Positions 16,255 through 23,060 are shown, counted from the stretch's first letter. The stretch is DNA of 46,568 nucleotides from CAZHOS01 sp964534605 (GCA_964534605.1 CAZHOS010000005.1:1-46568), one strand, 5' to 3'. The notes: generated by a model from the sequence alone, not told the origin. Numbers and translations: made by a program.

Positions 16255-17483
16255 AAGGCGGCACGCTCTGCGAGGCCAACGGCATACTCCGGCCACCACT
16301 GCCCCTCCGAAGGGCCACCATTACAAGCCAGGTCTGACTCGCCAGGATACTTGATCCACAGGTAGCCATCGTTAGCGCCGAAGTTAGCGGCACCAGGCTT
16401 GGGGCCAAGTGCGCGGCCCGGGGCGTTACACCATTCGTTGTCCGGTGATGGGCCAAGGCCGTTGCGACTAGTGTCTATAACGTAGTGGAATCCACCTAGC
16501 TCGGCCACTAGCCTCTGGCCGTAGTTCTGGCTCTCGGGGACGCTACGATAGTTAGATACATTTAGCGAAAAACCTCTGGTGCCATCTATACCGGCCTTGC
16601 GCAGACGACTAGCCATCTCTGCTGGGCTAACCCAGTTACTATGCCCGGCATCTATATAGATGTTGGCGCGAGGATTCTTCTTAAAGCGACTAACCGCATC
16701 GGCGACTACTGCCAGGCGTTGATCCTCCTGGGCAGGAGTACAGTTAGTGATAGGTAGCTCGTCAGGCTCGATAATAAGCATCACATCTCTGTTACCGATC
16801 GTGTCCGCGATGGACTGCGCCCAAGAAATGTAGTCATTGGCGCTACCAGGCAACCCTGTGCAACCTTCTTGAGGCATAGAATATATGACGAATACAGGCA
16901 TCTCGCCTCTGGCAGTGGCGGCGTTCATAATCCCGCTGACATAGCTAGTAGTGGCCCATCTACCCAGCCAGACACCGATCGACTCGCCAGATATTTTGTT
17001 AAGGGCGGCAGCCCCTGACGGATTGCTAGACGCCCACTCTGCAGCAGTCCAGCCAGCAGGGTCATGCTCGCTAACGTGCAAAGACGTGCCGATAAACGGG
17101 TTCCTGCTGGCAACTATTGTTGTCTCGGGGTCTGCAGCCAGCTCTTCTTCGGGCTCTGTCTCGCCTACTACGACCTGGCTAGGCTGAGAGCTATTCTGCT
17201 GGTTAACCGCTTCTGTCTGGCTGGGGGACCCTGTCTCGGCGAGGACCTCCTGCCCGTTGCTGTCACGGATAACTAGACCTGTCTCTATACTCTCTTCTAT
17301 CCCTTCTGTATAAAAATCCTCGACCACAACATCGAGGTTTTGCTCTGTTACAACGACAGGTTCTGGCTTCTGATCGTCGCTTTCTAGAGCAAAGATAGTG
17401 TTAATACCAATACCGGTGCCTATCGTTAAGGCAACGAAGTATGCGAGTGAATGCTGGAGGAGGTGTTTTGTTTTGGTGTTCAT
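16251..17483 (-). CDS. Secreted GH6 cellulase
   Basis: A protein of 410 residues: signal peptide or anchor (~residues 12-32), an acidic Ser/Glu/Val-rich linker (~35-125), then a GH6 catalytic domain. Family motifs are clear: IIEPDEL with the catalytic acid Asp241, IYIDAGHSNWV (275-285), GFSLNVSNY, VIDTSRNGLG (335-344), WCNAPGRALG (351-360), and IKYPGESD with Asp384 (377-384). GH6 enzymes cleave beta-1,4-glucan with inversion. The usual RDC motif after the third strand reads PQEGC (204-208), so an Asp that tunes the acid appears to be replaced by Gly. The stop TAA lies inside the terminal repeat of element B2. The promoter is an extended -10 just upstream. Confidence 0.88.
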   Translation of the reverse strand: MNTKTKHLLQHSLAYFVALTIGTGIGINTIFALESDDQKPEPVVVTEQNLDVVVEDFYTEGIEESIETGLVIRDSNGQEVLAETGSPSQTEAVNQQNSSQPSQVVVGETEPEEELAADPETTIVASRNPFIGTSLHVSEHDPAGWTAAEWASSNPSGAAALNKISGESIGVWLGRWATTSYVSGIMNAATARGEMPVFVIYSMPQEGCTGLPGSANDYISWAQSIADTIGNRDVMLIIEPDELPITNCTPAQEDQRLAVVADAVSRFKKNPRANIYIDAGHSNWVSPAEMASRLRKAGIDGTRGFSLNVSNYRSVPESQNYGQRLVAELGGFHYVIDTSRNGLGPSPDNEWCNAPGRALGPKPGAANFGANDGYLWIKYPGESDLACNGGPSEGQWWPEYAVGLAERAAF

Positions 17484-17504
17484 GCTGTATTACCAATGAG
17501 GATA

Positions 17505-17513
17505 ATTATAGCA
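17505..17513 (-). promoter_or_regulatory. Extended -10 promoter of the GH6 gene
   Basis: On the minus strand TGCTATAAT is a perfect extended -10 box ~21 bp before the ATG. The -35 region is poor (TTCAAA at 16 bp). Confidence 0.6.
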
Positions 17514-17555
17514 AACTAATGGTTTTTTTGAAGAGTAGATCAAAGGCCACAACAC

Positions 17556-17588
17556 AAAAGACCTCGCGCGTGCAGCGGAGGTCTTTTA
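17556..17588 (-). terminator. Bidirectional terminator after the PKD surface-protein gene
   Basis: AAAGACCTC (17557-17565) pairs with GAGGTCTTT (17578-17586) around a CG-rich loop, with T runs available on both strands. It lies ~20 bp beyond the stop at 17607. Confidence 0.75.
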
Positions 17589-17606
17589 ATTAGCTGTAGA
17601 AATTGT

Positions 17607-18623
17607 CTACTTGGTGCTAAAAGCTGTCTCTTTACGAAATATAGCAGTAACTGCACCGACAAGGCCAACACCGATAGCTGCAGCAGCAGCTGGTGAAACA
17701 CCTGTGGCTGCAAGGACAGCTTGGTCAGATGCACCGCCGTCTGTAGTGGCGTCGAGCACAACCGTGATGTTGTCCTGGGTTACAGTGTTACTAGGGTCGT
17801 CACATACGGCAATCTCCTGGCCGTCTGCAAGAACTGTTAGGCGTACATCGTACGTGCCAGCATCAGTGTAGCTGTGAACTATATCTTGCTCTGTAGTGAA
17901 CACCTCGATCTCGGAGTCATCACCCCAGTCTACCTGGTAGCTAACAACTGCGCCTTCAGGAGCGTTCTCGTGCTCGGCAGTTAGGGTTAGCTTGGCTGGG
18001 TCGCTCTCGTCGAACAATCCGCTTAGCGTACAAACTTGATTAGATATTGTAGTCTCGCCCTCGACAACGGTCTGAGTGTCGGTGAATGCAAGGCATGCTG
18101 GGACTACTGAGTTAAAGATGAAGTCTTCTGGTAGTACACCAGCGTCTGCTTCTGGGCCAAATGCGTGAACGTATTCGATCTGCACGACGTCTTCGGTAAT
18201 CTCTACTTCACCGAAGTCGACAGCGATGCGATCAGTGTCTTCTGGAACATCGTTAGTAACGGGTGAGCTGTAGACAACTTCGCCGCTAACACCGTAGAGG
18301 TTAACACTCCACTGCTCGTTAACCTGGCGTGGGTCTAGGTGATCACTGTGCGTATCGTCATAAGATATACCGTTGATAGCGTAGGTACCGGCTGGTAGCG
18401 GGTCAGAAGCAAAGCTCTGGCTCTGGCTGATGCCGCCCTGGTCGTGTGATAGTAGTGTGCGGTTCTCTATAAATAGACGAGTGTTGGCGCCTTCTAGGCT
18501 GGTACATACACCGTCGATGTTAACGTCGCTAGCAGTAGCGACAGTTGGGCTAATAAAAGCAACTGATGCTAATGGTGTAGCTGTTGCAAACGCAGTAATG
18601 ACTGCTTTCTTAAGTAGTTTCAT
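17607..18623 (-). CDS. Surface protein: SYDDH domain, PKD domain, LAATG-type anchor
   Basis: A protein of 338 residues. There is a signal peptide (cleavage near TVATA, ~26-31). Residues ~38-180 form the same domain as in the 6229-7293 protein: LLSHDQGG (57-64), GISYDDTHSDH (85-95), NEQWSV (102-107), VVPACLAF (173-180). Residues ~190-275 look like a PKD/Ig-like fold (VDWGDD, HSYTDAGTYDVRLTV). The C-terminus reads VLAATG (303-308), then a hydrophobic helix and RKETAFSTK. This is the tripartite layout of a sortase signal with LAATG in place of LPxTG, or a simple membrane anchor. Strong AAAGGAG precedes the ATG. A consensus promoter lies upstream, suggesting high expression. Confidence 0.75.
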   Translation of the reverse strand: MKLLKKAVITAFATATPLASVAFISPTVATASDVNIDGVCTSLEGANTRLFIENRTLLSHDQGGISQSQSFASDPLPAGTYAINGISYDDTHSDHLDPRQVNEQWSVNLYGVSGEVVYSSPVTNDVPEDTDRIAVDFGEVEITEDVVQIEYVHAFGPEADAGVLPEDFIFNSVVPACLAFTDTQTVVEGETTISNQVCTLSGLFDESDPAKLTLTAEHENAPEGAVVSYQVDWGDDSEIEVFTTEQDIVHSYTDAGTYDVRLTVLADGQEIAVCDDPSNTVTQDNITVVLDATTDGGASDQAVLAATGVSPAAAAAIGVGLVGAVTAIFRKETAFSTK

Positions 18624-18661
18624 GGTGACTCCTTTATCTCTAAAACTATTGAGCTAGCTAT

Positions 18662-18690
18662 ATTGTACAACTATTTAATAAAAAATACAA
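18662..18690 (-). promoter_or_regulatory. Promoter of the PKD surface-protein gene
   Basis: TTGTAT and TACAAT on the minus strand are 17 bp apart, ~40 bp before the start codon, with a strong Shine-Dalgarno in the leader. Confidence 0.7.
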
Positions 18691-18779
18691 GTACTTATAC
18701 TTTGTGCTCCCAATCTGCTTAAATTATCCCAAACATAAGCATTAATTACCAGCGCAAAACATCACACTTATCCCCCCTA

Positions 18780-19541
18780 CTATTCCTGAGCCAGCAATGC
18801 TCTTAGAGAGTCGCAAGCTTTTGAATACACGTTAAAGGCATCGTCAAACGACTGCACCCCAGACTCAATTGCACGGTAGGTATCTTCTGCAGAGATTGAA
18901 TAAGTCGGGGCGTACTCTTGTATCAATCCTAGCTGTTTTGGTCTGCTGGTTGTAAAAGGGGCACCCTCCAAAACAGCCAGCGCAAAGAGAACCCTCACGG
19001 TAAACTTCTGGATCCTCCGTACACTTTTGCTCTCTCGCTCTTTTAAGTCTAGGGATCTGACGATATCTTGCTCTCTGAGATAAAAAGTAGTGACAGCTTC
19101 TACGAACTCGAGTCTGTCAGTGGGGGCAAAATTCGCAAAATTGATTTCTTGTCCGTAAACACAAGCACCTGATGCGGCAAGAATGGCAGCGTTCATGGGT
19201 CTGCTGCCTGCTTCGAACTCTTGGATATCTCTGGTTGAAATATCCAGACGATACTCGGAGTCTGCGCCCAATCTAGCCAGGAGCTGACCTTCTTCGTCGA
19301 TCAGCTCCTGGCTATCGCCAGCCTCGCTCGTGATTATAGCTAAATCGATATCGCTAACCGTTTGGTCAAAGTCACCCCGCACGGTACTGCCGTGCGCATA
19401 CACAGATACTAGCTTGTCGCCGTGAAGGCGTAAGAAGCTCTGGGCTACCCTATCGATAACCTCTTTTACATCCTTGGGGATGTTATCAGTAGAGGGCTCA
19501 TCTATAAACTCAATAGGACTAAATGCGGGTAGCTCGCTCAT
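18780..19541 (-). CDS. Aminoglycoside-nucleotidyltransferase-like protein
   Basis: A protein of 253 residues. Residues 48-69 carry the pol-beta nucleotidyltransferase signature: YAHGSTVRG with Gly51-Ser52, then SDIDLAII with metal-binding Asp64 and Asp66. A third acidic strand is likely in LDISTRD. The C-terminal ~110 residues are helical, as in the ANT/DUF4111 group. Family members transfer a nucleotide onto small molecules or proteins; drug resistance is only one possibility and is not shown here. The stop is TAG. The start ATG at 19541 has no obvious Shine-Dalgarno. Confidence 0.75.
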   Translation of the reverse strand: MSELPAFSPIEFIDEPSTDNIPKDVKEVIDRVAQSFLRLHGDKLVSVYAHGSTVRGDFDQTVSDIDLAIITSEAGDSQELIDEEGQLLARLGADSEYRLDISTRDIQEFEAGSRPMNAAILAASGACVYGQEINFANFAPTDRLEFVEAVTTFYLREQDIVRSLDLKERESKSVRRIQKFTVRVLFALAVLEGAPFTTSRPKQLGLIQEYAPTYSISAEDTYRAIESGVQSFDDAFNVYSKACDSLRALLAQE

Positions 19542-19737
19542 TCATAAAGTATAACAGCCCAAGAATTAAGACCTCTGGCAAAAGGTCCTTGGAATTTATG
19601 CTAGGTCCTGCAGCTTGGCTTTAGAATTTTCATGAATCAAATCAAAGCGCGGACCGATAGGATTGCTGGCAGGCTAGGGTTATGGGTAAGTGATCCTAGC
19701 GGAAGGCTTGCTCTGAGGCGAACTATGGGAGTGATAA

Positions 19738-19818
19738 TTTGGAATTTTGTTTGAGGAAGCGCAAAGGAGGTGTAGGCACTGCTACTCCGACTGCGCCCCG
19801 GAGAACAAAATATCCAAA
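19738..19818 (+). repeat. Solo stem-loop relative of the 185-bp element (copy D)
   Basis: TTTGGAATTTTGTT (19738-19751) pairs with GAACAAAATATCCAAA (19803-19818) with the family's asymmetric bulge. The cap CGCAAAGGAGGTG...CTCCGACTGCG matches copy C2. It begins 15 bp past the heliorhodopsin stop, on the downstream side. A degenerate half copy (GCTTGGCTTTAGAATTTTCA) lies at ~19613-19632. Otherwise the 292 bp between genes look empty. Confidence 0.6.
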
Positions 19819-19833
19819 GTAGCCTTACAGAGT

Positions 19834-20856
19834 TTACCTCAGTGTGCCGGCGAAGACTTGCCAGGCTAGTGCACTTTTAGCCACCAAAGAAAGCACCATA
19901 TAAGCCTTCTCGCCGTATAGGTAATCGGCCCATTTACCCTTCTTCTTGTATTGCTTATACATGTTGATCGCAAAGGCGTTAAAGAATAAGAAGATGCTGA
20001 TGTATATAACGTAGACGAAGGTTGGCGGCTGGCCACTACCATACAGCCAGTTGCTAAGGAAGAATAGCCCGATAACAATCCAGGGGATAATGCCCGCGAT
20101 CGAGCCCACGACAAAGCTAATCCAGCTGGTCTGTTTGGTGTCCTGATTATGCACCTCCATGATATAGCCACAAAGGTTCATGACAGCAGTCAGTGCAAAG
20201 ATGGTTATAAAGAGGCTGAGACTGGTGATACCTACCAAAAAGCCGATAGCAACCATCATCGTGCTGGCGCTAAGGGAATACTCTATCCAGCGCGCGCGGT
20301 TGATACCGCGGCTTAGATCTTTTTTATAATTATCAAACCAAGGGCCGGCAATAATTGCGTGGGCTACGGCGCTCATAGCCAAAAAGGCGATGATCAGCCA
20401 AGCCAGCGGAACGTCTGCAATAGTCCGAGATGTAGTGTCCAGGCTTTCGGTGGCGTCGTTGAATGTCAAGAAGTTAACATCTAGTGGCAGACGAAAGTCT
20501 TTGGCTAGCAGCGCCATGGTAACGGCCTGTGCTGCATGCAGCAAACCAAGGCCAAGGTTCCAATTCTTGAGCTTTTGCCAGACGTTGTCGTCAGTTGTCC
20601 GAGTAGACGTAGCTGCAAGTTTAGTAGCGCTAGAGCGTGGTGATACTTTTGGCTTAGGTGTAGGAGCCGCCTTTTTTACAGTCTTTTTGGCAGCTGTCTT
20701 TTTGGTAGCTGCCTTTTTTGCGGGTGTCTTTTTTGCCGCGGGACGCTTGACGGTCTTTTTGGCTACTCTTTTAGTAGCTTTCTTTACTGGAGCCTTCTTT
20801 TTGGCCTTCGCAGTAGTTGTCTTTTTGCGTGTCGTAGTTGTAGTCTTCTTTGCCAT
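19834..20856 (-). CDS. Heliorhodopsin with histone-H1-like N-terminal tail
   Basis: A protein of 340 residues. Residues ~95-340 are a heliorhodopsin: seven helices, LGLGLLHAAQAV (His107, matching His23 of the reference protein 48C12), ARWIEYSLSAS (Glu192, the Schiff-base counterion) and SLVAKSALAWQVFAGTLR with retinal-binding Lys327. Residues 1-~85 are an extreme Lys/Ala/Thr/Pro stretch (repeats of AAKK, PAKKAA, KKTV) like eukaryotic or bacterial H1-type tails. Heliorhodopsins place the N-terminus in the cytoplasm, so the tail would face the nucleoid; DNA binding is inference. The fusion is in one uninterrupted frame with no start close to helix 1. I prefer ATG 20856 over GTG 20862. It follows the NUDIX gene by 38 bp. 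Confidence 0.85.
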   Translation of the reverse strand: MAKKTTTTTRKKTTTAKAKKKAPVKKATKRVAKKTVKRPAAKKTPAKKAATKKTAAKKTVKKAAPTPKPKVSPRSSATKLAATSTRTTDDNVWQKLKNWNLGLGLLHAAQAVTMALLAKDFRLPLDVNFLTFNDATESLDTTSRTIADVPLAWLIIAFLAMSAVAHAIIAGPWFDNYKKDLSRGINRARWIEYSLSASTMMVAIGFLVGITSLSLFITIFALTAVMNLCGYIMEVHNQDTKQTSWISFVVGSIAGIIPWIVIGLFFLSNWLYGSGQPPTFVYVIYISIFLFFNAFAINMYKQYKKKGKWADYLYGEKAYMVLSLVAKSALAWQVFAGTLR

Positions 20857-20894
20857 GCCCACCAGTCTATCAGAGATGTAGGTATTGGGACAGC

Positions 20895-21458
20895 CTAGTT
20901 AAATAATTTATCCCAATAGTCTAACAACACTCTAGCGTTAACTGTGTCGGACCCTGCAAAGAAATCTTCTAATTCTTTACGAGTATAAGGCCGTATACCT
21001 TTAGTAATGTCATACTCATCGTCCGTAAGCCTGCTGCGCATGTGATCAAGCTCATCGTCCGTAGGCTCGTAGGTGTAGCAGAAATTTACATCTACCCTAC
21101 CGCGCTTATTAGGGTCAAACTTGCGGTAGTCCCAAGCAAAACGGTTAACTGCCAAGAAGCCTAGCTTGCTTGGTGATATATCTGTGCCAGTCTCTCGCTT
21201 AACGACAGCTATCGCAGCCGACTCGATATCTAAATCCCTGGCTATGCGCCCACCAACAAACCACAACCCCTCTGCTGGACGCGAAGTACGCTCTGCCAGC
21301 AGCAGAGCCTTCTTATGGCTATCTATCATCAGAACATCAACACATGGTACGACCGTGTTATCCATGATCATATCTAGCTGGTCTTTACTGAGATCTACAG
21401 CCAAAGAATGATCAAAATCTGGATTATTGCTATAAGTCTTAGGGCCATCAATCTTCAT
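20895..21458 (-). CDS. NUDIX-fold protein with degenerate Nudix box
   Basis: A protein of 187 residues. GLWFVGGRIARD followed by AAIAVVKRETG aligns with the Nudix region, but the canonical REx2EExG helix is not intact. This is reminiscent of GDP-mannose mannosyl hydrolases, which also have GGRxxxD and a deviating box. FAWDYRKFDPN and VDVNFCYTYEP fit the rest of that fold. Likely chemistry, if active, is hydrolysis of a nucleotide-sugar or related diphosphate. It is probably cotranscribed with the downstream heliorhodopsin. No Shine-Dalgarno is seen; the -10 box ends 6 nt before the ATG, so the mRNA may be leaderless. Confidence 0.7.
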   Translation of the reverse strand: MKIDGPKTYSNNPDFDHSLAVDLSKDQLDMIMDNTVVPCVDVLMIDSHKKALLLAERTSRPAEGLWFVGGRIARDLDIESAAIAVVKRETGTDISPSKLGFLAVNRFAWDYRKFDPNKRGRVDVNFCYTYEPTDDELDHMRSRLTDDEYDITKGIRPYTRKELEDFFAGSDTVNARVLLDYWDKLFN

Positions 21459-21464
21459 TGAAAT

Positions 21465-21493
21465 ATAATATAACTTTTTTAAAAAAATTTCAA
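21465..21493 (-). promoter_or_regulatory. Promoter of the NUDIX-heliorhodopsin pair
   Basis: TTGAAA and TATTAT on the minus strand are 17 bp apart. The -35 overlaps the TGA stop of the upstream gene, and the -10 is 6 nt from the ATG. Confidence 0.6.
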
Positions 21494-21945
21494 ATATTAT
21501 TTGTCTCTGTGCTGTGCTTGTGAAGCTTAAACAGACACAGCGACACAGCCAGAATCAGAAACGAAAATACGTATATTAAAAAGAATGCAGCAATGTAGCT
21601 CTGACTCTCTACCAGACACAGCTGAGAGTCGGGCTCGTCAATGCAGTTATGTCGCCAAACCCTTAAGGCATCTATAGCTAGAAGTAACGAGGGTATAAAG
21701 AAGGCTGCTAACGTCGGAGCCCATATCTGTCGAGCTGCAACAACTGGTTGTCTTAGGTAGCGAGCCACTCGCCAGACTGCTATCAGTAATGCCGTCATCG
21801 CCACAGCAGCAGGCAGAAGCGACAAAGGCAACCTCCGGGCTAAACCAAAACCGATCATAGCTACCGCCGCAGTAAGGCCAGCAATTCCGATAAAAGTAAT
21901 TTGCAACCCAACTATAATAAGTTTTTTCATGCTGGCTTTAAACAT
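21490..21945 (-). CDS. Small polytopic membrane protein, 151 aa
   Basis: Unrecognised. Four hydrophobic helices (~residues 9-33, 38-60, 75-92, 112-140) with a short loop containing CIDEPDSQLCL, whose two Cys (~residues 100 and 108) could form a disulfide. The C-terminus is KLHKHSTETNNI. The ATG at 21945 is the longest start; ATG 21930 (MKKLIIVG) is equally plausible and gives a better signal-like N-terminus. The stop is TGA. Confidence 0.55.
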   Translation of the reverse strand: MFKASMKKLIIVGLQITFIGIAGLTAAVAMIGFGLARRLPLSLLPAAVAMTALLIAVWRVARYLRQPVVAARQIWAPTLAAFFIPSLLLAIDALRVWRHNCIDEPDSQLCLVESQSYIAAFFLIYVFSFLILAVSLCLFKLHKHSTETNNI

Positions 21946-21970
21946 ACTCTGCTGCTAGCTCTAGATCTAG

Positions 21971-22066
21971 TCAAAAAGACTTCCTACCAAAACTATTCTT
22001 AAAATACAAAAGCATCAAAAACCCTAAGATGATCGGAGGCCCAAAAAGAATAAGATACCGCAGCAT
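21971..22066 (-). CDS. Possible 31-aa single-helix membrane protein
   Basis: The frame reads MLRYLILFGPPIILGFLMLL then YFKNSFGRKSF and a TGA stop: one hydrophobic helix with a positively charged end. TATAAT on the minus strand ends 9 nt before the ATG, the same spacing seen at other putative leaderless starts here. It lies 25 bp upstream of the 151-aa membrane gene in the same direction. There is no homology information; it could be chance. Confidence 0.35.
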   Translation of the reverse strand: MLRYLILFGPPIILGFLMLLYFKNSFGRKSF

Positions 22067-22160
22067 ATTAATAAAATTATACCTCCAAAAAGAAACACCC
22101 CAAAACAGCAGCTTTAACCAGAACGCCAGTCGTGCTCAACTTAGAGATAAAATCCTAACC

Positions 22161-22345
22161 GAAGCGTAGCCACACTGCTCAGCTTGAGTGAGCTTGGAAT
22201 TTTCAGCAGACCCCACACAATCAAATCGGAACGCTAGGTTCCACAGACGCGGAGCTATTTTGGAATTTCCCATAAGGACAACAAGGAGCGGCTGTATTGA
22301 AGCGTGGCTACACCGATCAGCTTGAGTGGATTTTATCGAAGCTGA
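22161..22345 (+). repeat. Degenerate repeat units upstream of copy C2
   Basis: Two related units, GAAGCGTAGCCACACTGCTC...AGCTTGAGTG (22161-22190) and GAAGCGTGGCTACACCGATC...AGCTTGAGTG (22299-22328), match the segment before copy B1 (CCACACCGCTCAGCTTGAGT). AGCTTGGAATTTTC (22191-22204) is half of the bulged stem. They look like decayed family members. Together with C2 and the 31-aa frame they account for most of the 579-bp gap 21946-22524; 22067-22160 is AT-rich and otherwise featureless. Confidence 0.5.
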
Positions 22346-22528
22346 CTAAACCGCTTGGCTTTGAGCTAGAATTGATTTTTCTCTGCGGAACGCAAAGGAG
22401 GTGTGCATATGGCACTCCGACTGCGTACCGTAAAGATAAAATATCGATTCTAGCCAAAGACAGAAAACCCGCCAGCGCAACTAGCTAAGCTAGTTGGCAG
22501 GGCGGGTCTTCTGGGTCAAGTGGTTTAG
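22346..22528 (+). repeat. Three-way-junction element, copy C2 (183 bp)
   Basis: Ends CTAAACCGCTTGGC (22346) and GTCAAGTGGTTTAG (to 22528) pair at 12 of 14 positions. The bulged stem AGAATTGATTTTTCTCT / AGATAAAATATCGATTCT is capped by CGCAAAGGAGGTGTGCATAT and GGCACTCCGACTGCG. The second hairpin (22463-22512) has arms ACCCGCC/GGCGGGT and an inner stem AACTAGCT/AGCTAGTT. On the minus strand it ends GGCGGGTTTTCTGTCTTT, a terminator for the DUF4332 gene, whose TAA stop lies in the terminal repeat. Confidence 0.8.
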
Positions 22529-22929
22529 TAGTGGACGCCGCGCGGTAGGTCCTTGGCTTGTGCAACCCAATCGGCAACCTTCTCTGCACTTGGTACAACA
22601 CGAACGAGCTTCTTCTCTTCGTTCAGCTCTTCCATCTTGGCGGCCAGATTGTCGGAGTTACGAGTCGCAAGCTCGACAACAGTATCGACACCGGCGCACT
22701 CTAGGAGGTCTGAGTATTCCTCGCCGACACCCTTGATGCGCATTAGGTCTACCCTGTTAACCCATTCTAGAATCATCTTTTCGTCAATGCCTGTCTGATC
22801 AGCAATCTGCTTACGGCCAGATGGCTGTGCGCCAGCTTCGCGCAGCTTCTCTACAGTCGCAATATCTGCCGCCTTAAGTTTGTCCTTATAAGTTGGGCCG
22901 ATACCCTCTACTGTGTCAATACTCGCCAT
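22525..22929 (-). CDS. DUF4332 helix-hairpin-helix protein
   Basis: A protein of 134 residues. Two helix-hairpin-helix-like motifs are visible, VEGIGPTYKDKLKAADIATV (~7-26) and IKGVGEEYSDLLECAGVDTV (~64-83), each followed by a helical spacer. This is the DUF4332 arrangement, related to non-specific DNA-binding HhH folds. The role is unknown; family members are common in bacteria as small cytoplasmic proteins. I chose ATG 22929 because GAGGAG lies 7 nt upstream; the longer frame to 23022 starts with unrelated sequence. The stop codon is provided by element C2. Confidence 0.75.
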   Translation of the reverse strand: MASIDTVEGIGPTYKDKLKAADIATVEKLREAGAQPSGRKQIADQTGIDEKMILEWVNRVDLMRIKGVGEEYSDLLECAGVDTVVELATRNSDNLAAKMEELNEEKKLVRVVPSAEKVADWVAQAKDLPRGVHY

Positions 22930-23022
22930 ATTTTGACTCCTCTGCTTGGTTAGTGTAACTATTATCTCAGACATGGAGTGTATTTGTAAATGAGGGCCCT
23001 TCTTGGCAACTATAAATATCAC

Positions 23023-23051
23023 TAGACAGCCCCCTAGACTGTCTATATAAT
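23023..23051 (+). promoter_or_regulatory. Promoter of the 130-aa gene at 23061
   Basis: TAGACA, 17 bp, TATAAT. The -10 ends 9 nt before the ATG, implying an mRNA with almost no leader. Confidence 0.65.
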
Positions 23052-23060
23052 CGCGCGTCT

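Noticed and set aside
22409..22453. A 14-codon frame inside element C2 with a perfect Shine-Dalgarno (AAAGGAGGTG) before ATG
   Set aside because: The same bases form the capped hairpin of the repeat. In copies A and B1 the frame stops after 5 and 3 codons, and copy D lacks the ATG. The hairpin is conserved, the peptide is not.
14723..22528. Repeat elements as true integron attC sites
   Set aside because: The ends (CTAAACC/GGTTTAG) do not fit the RYYYAAC/GTTRRRY core sites, the copies are not in a head-to-tail cassette array, and no integrase is present. The likeness is only in hairpin shape and position after genes.
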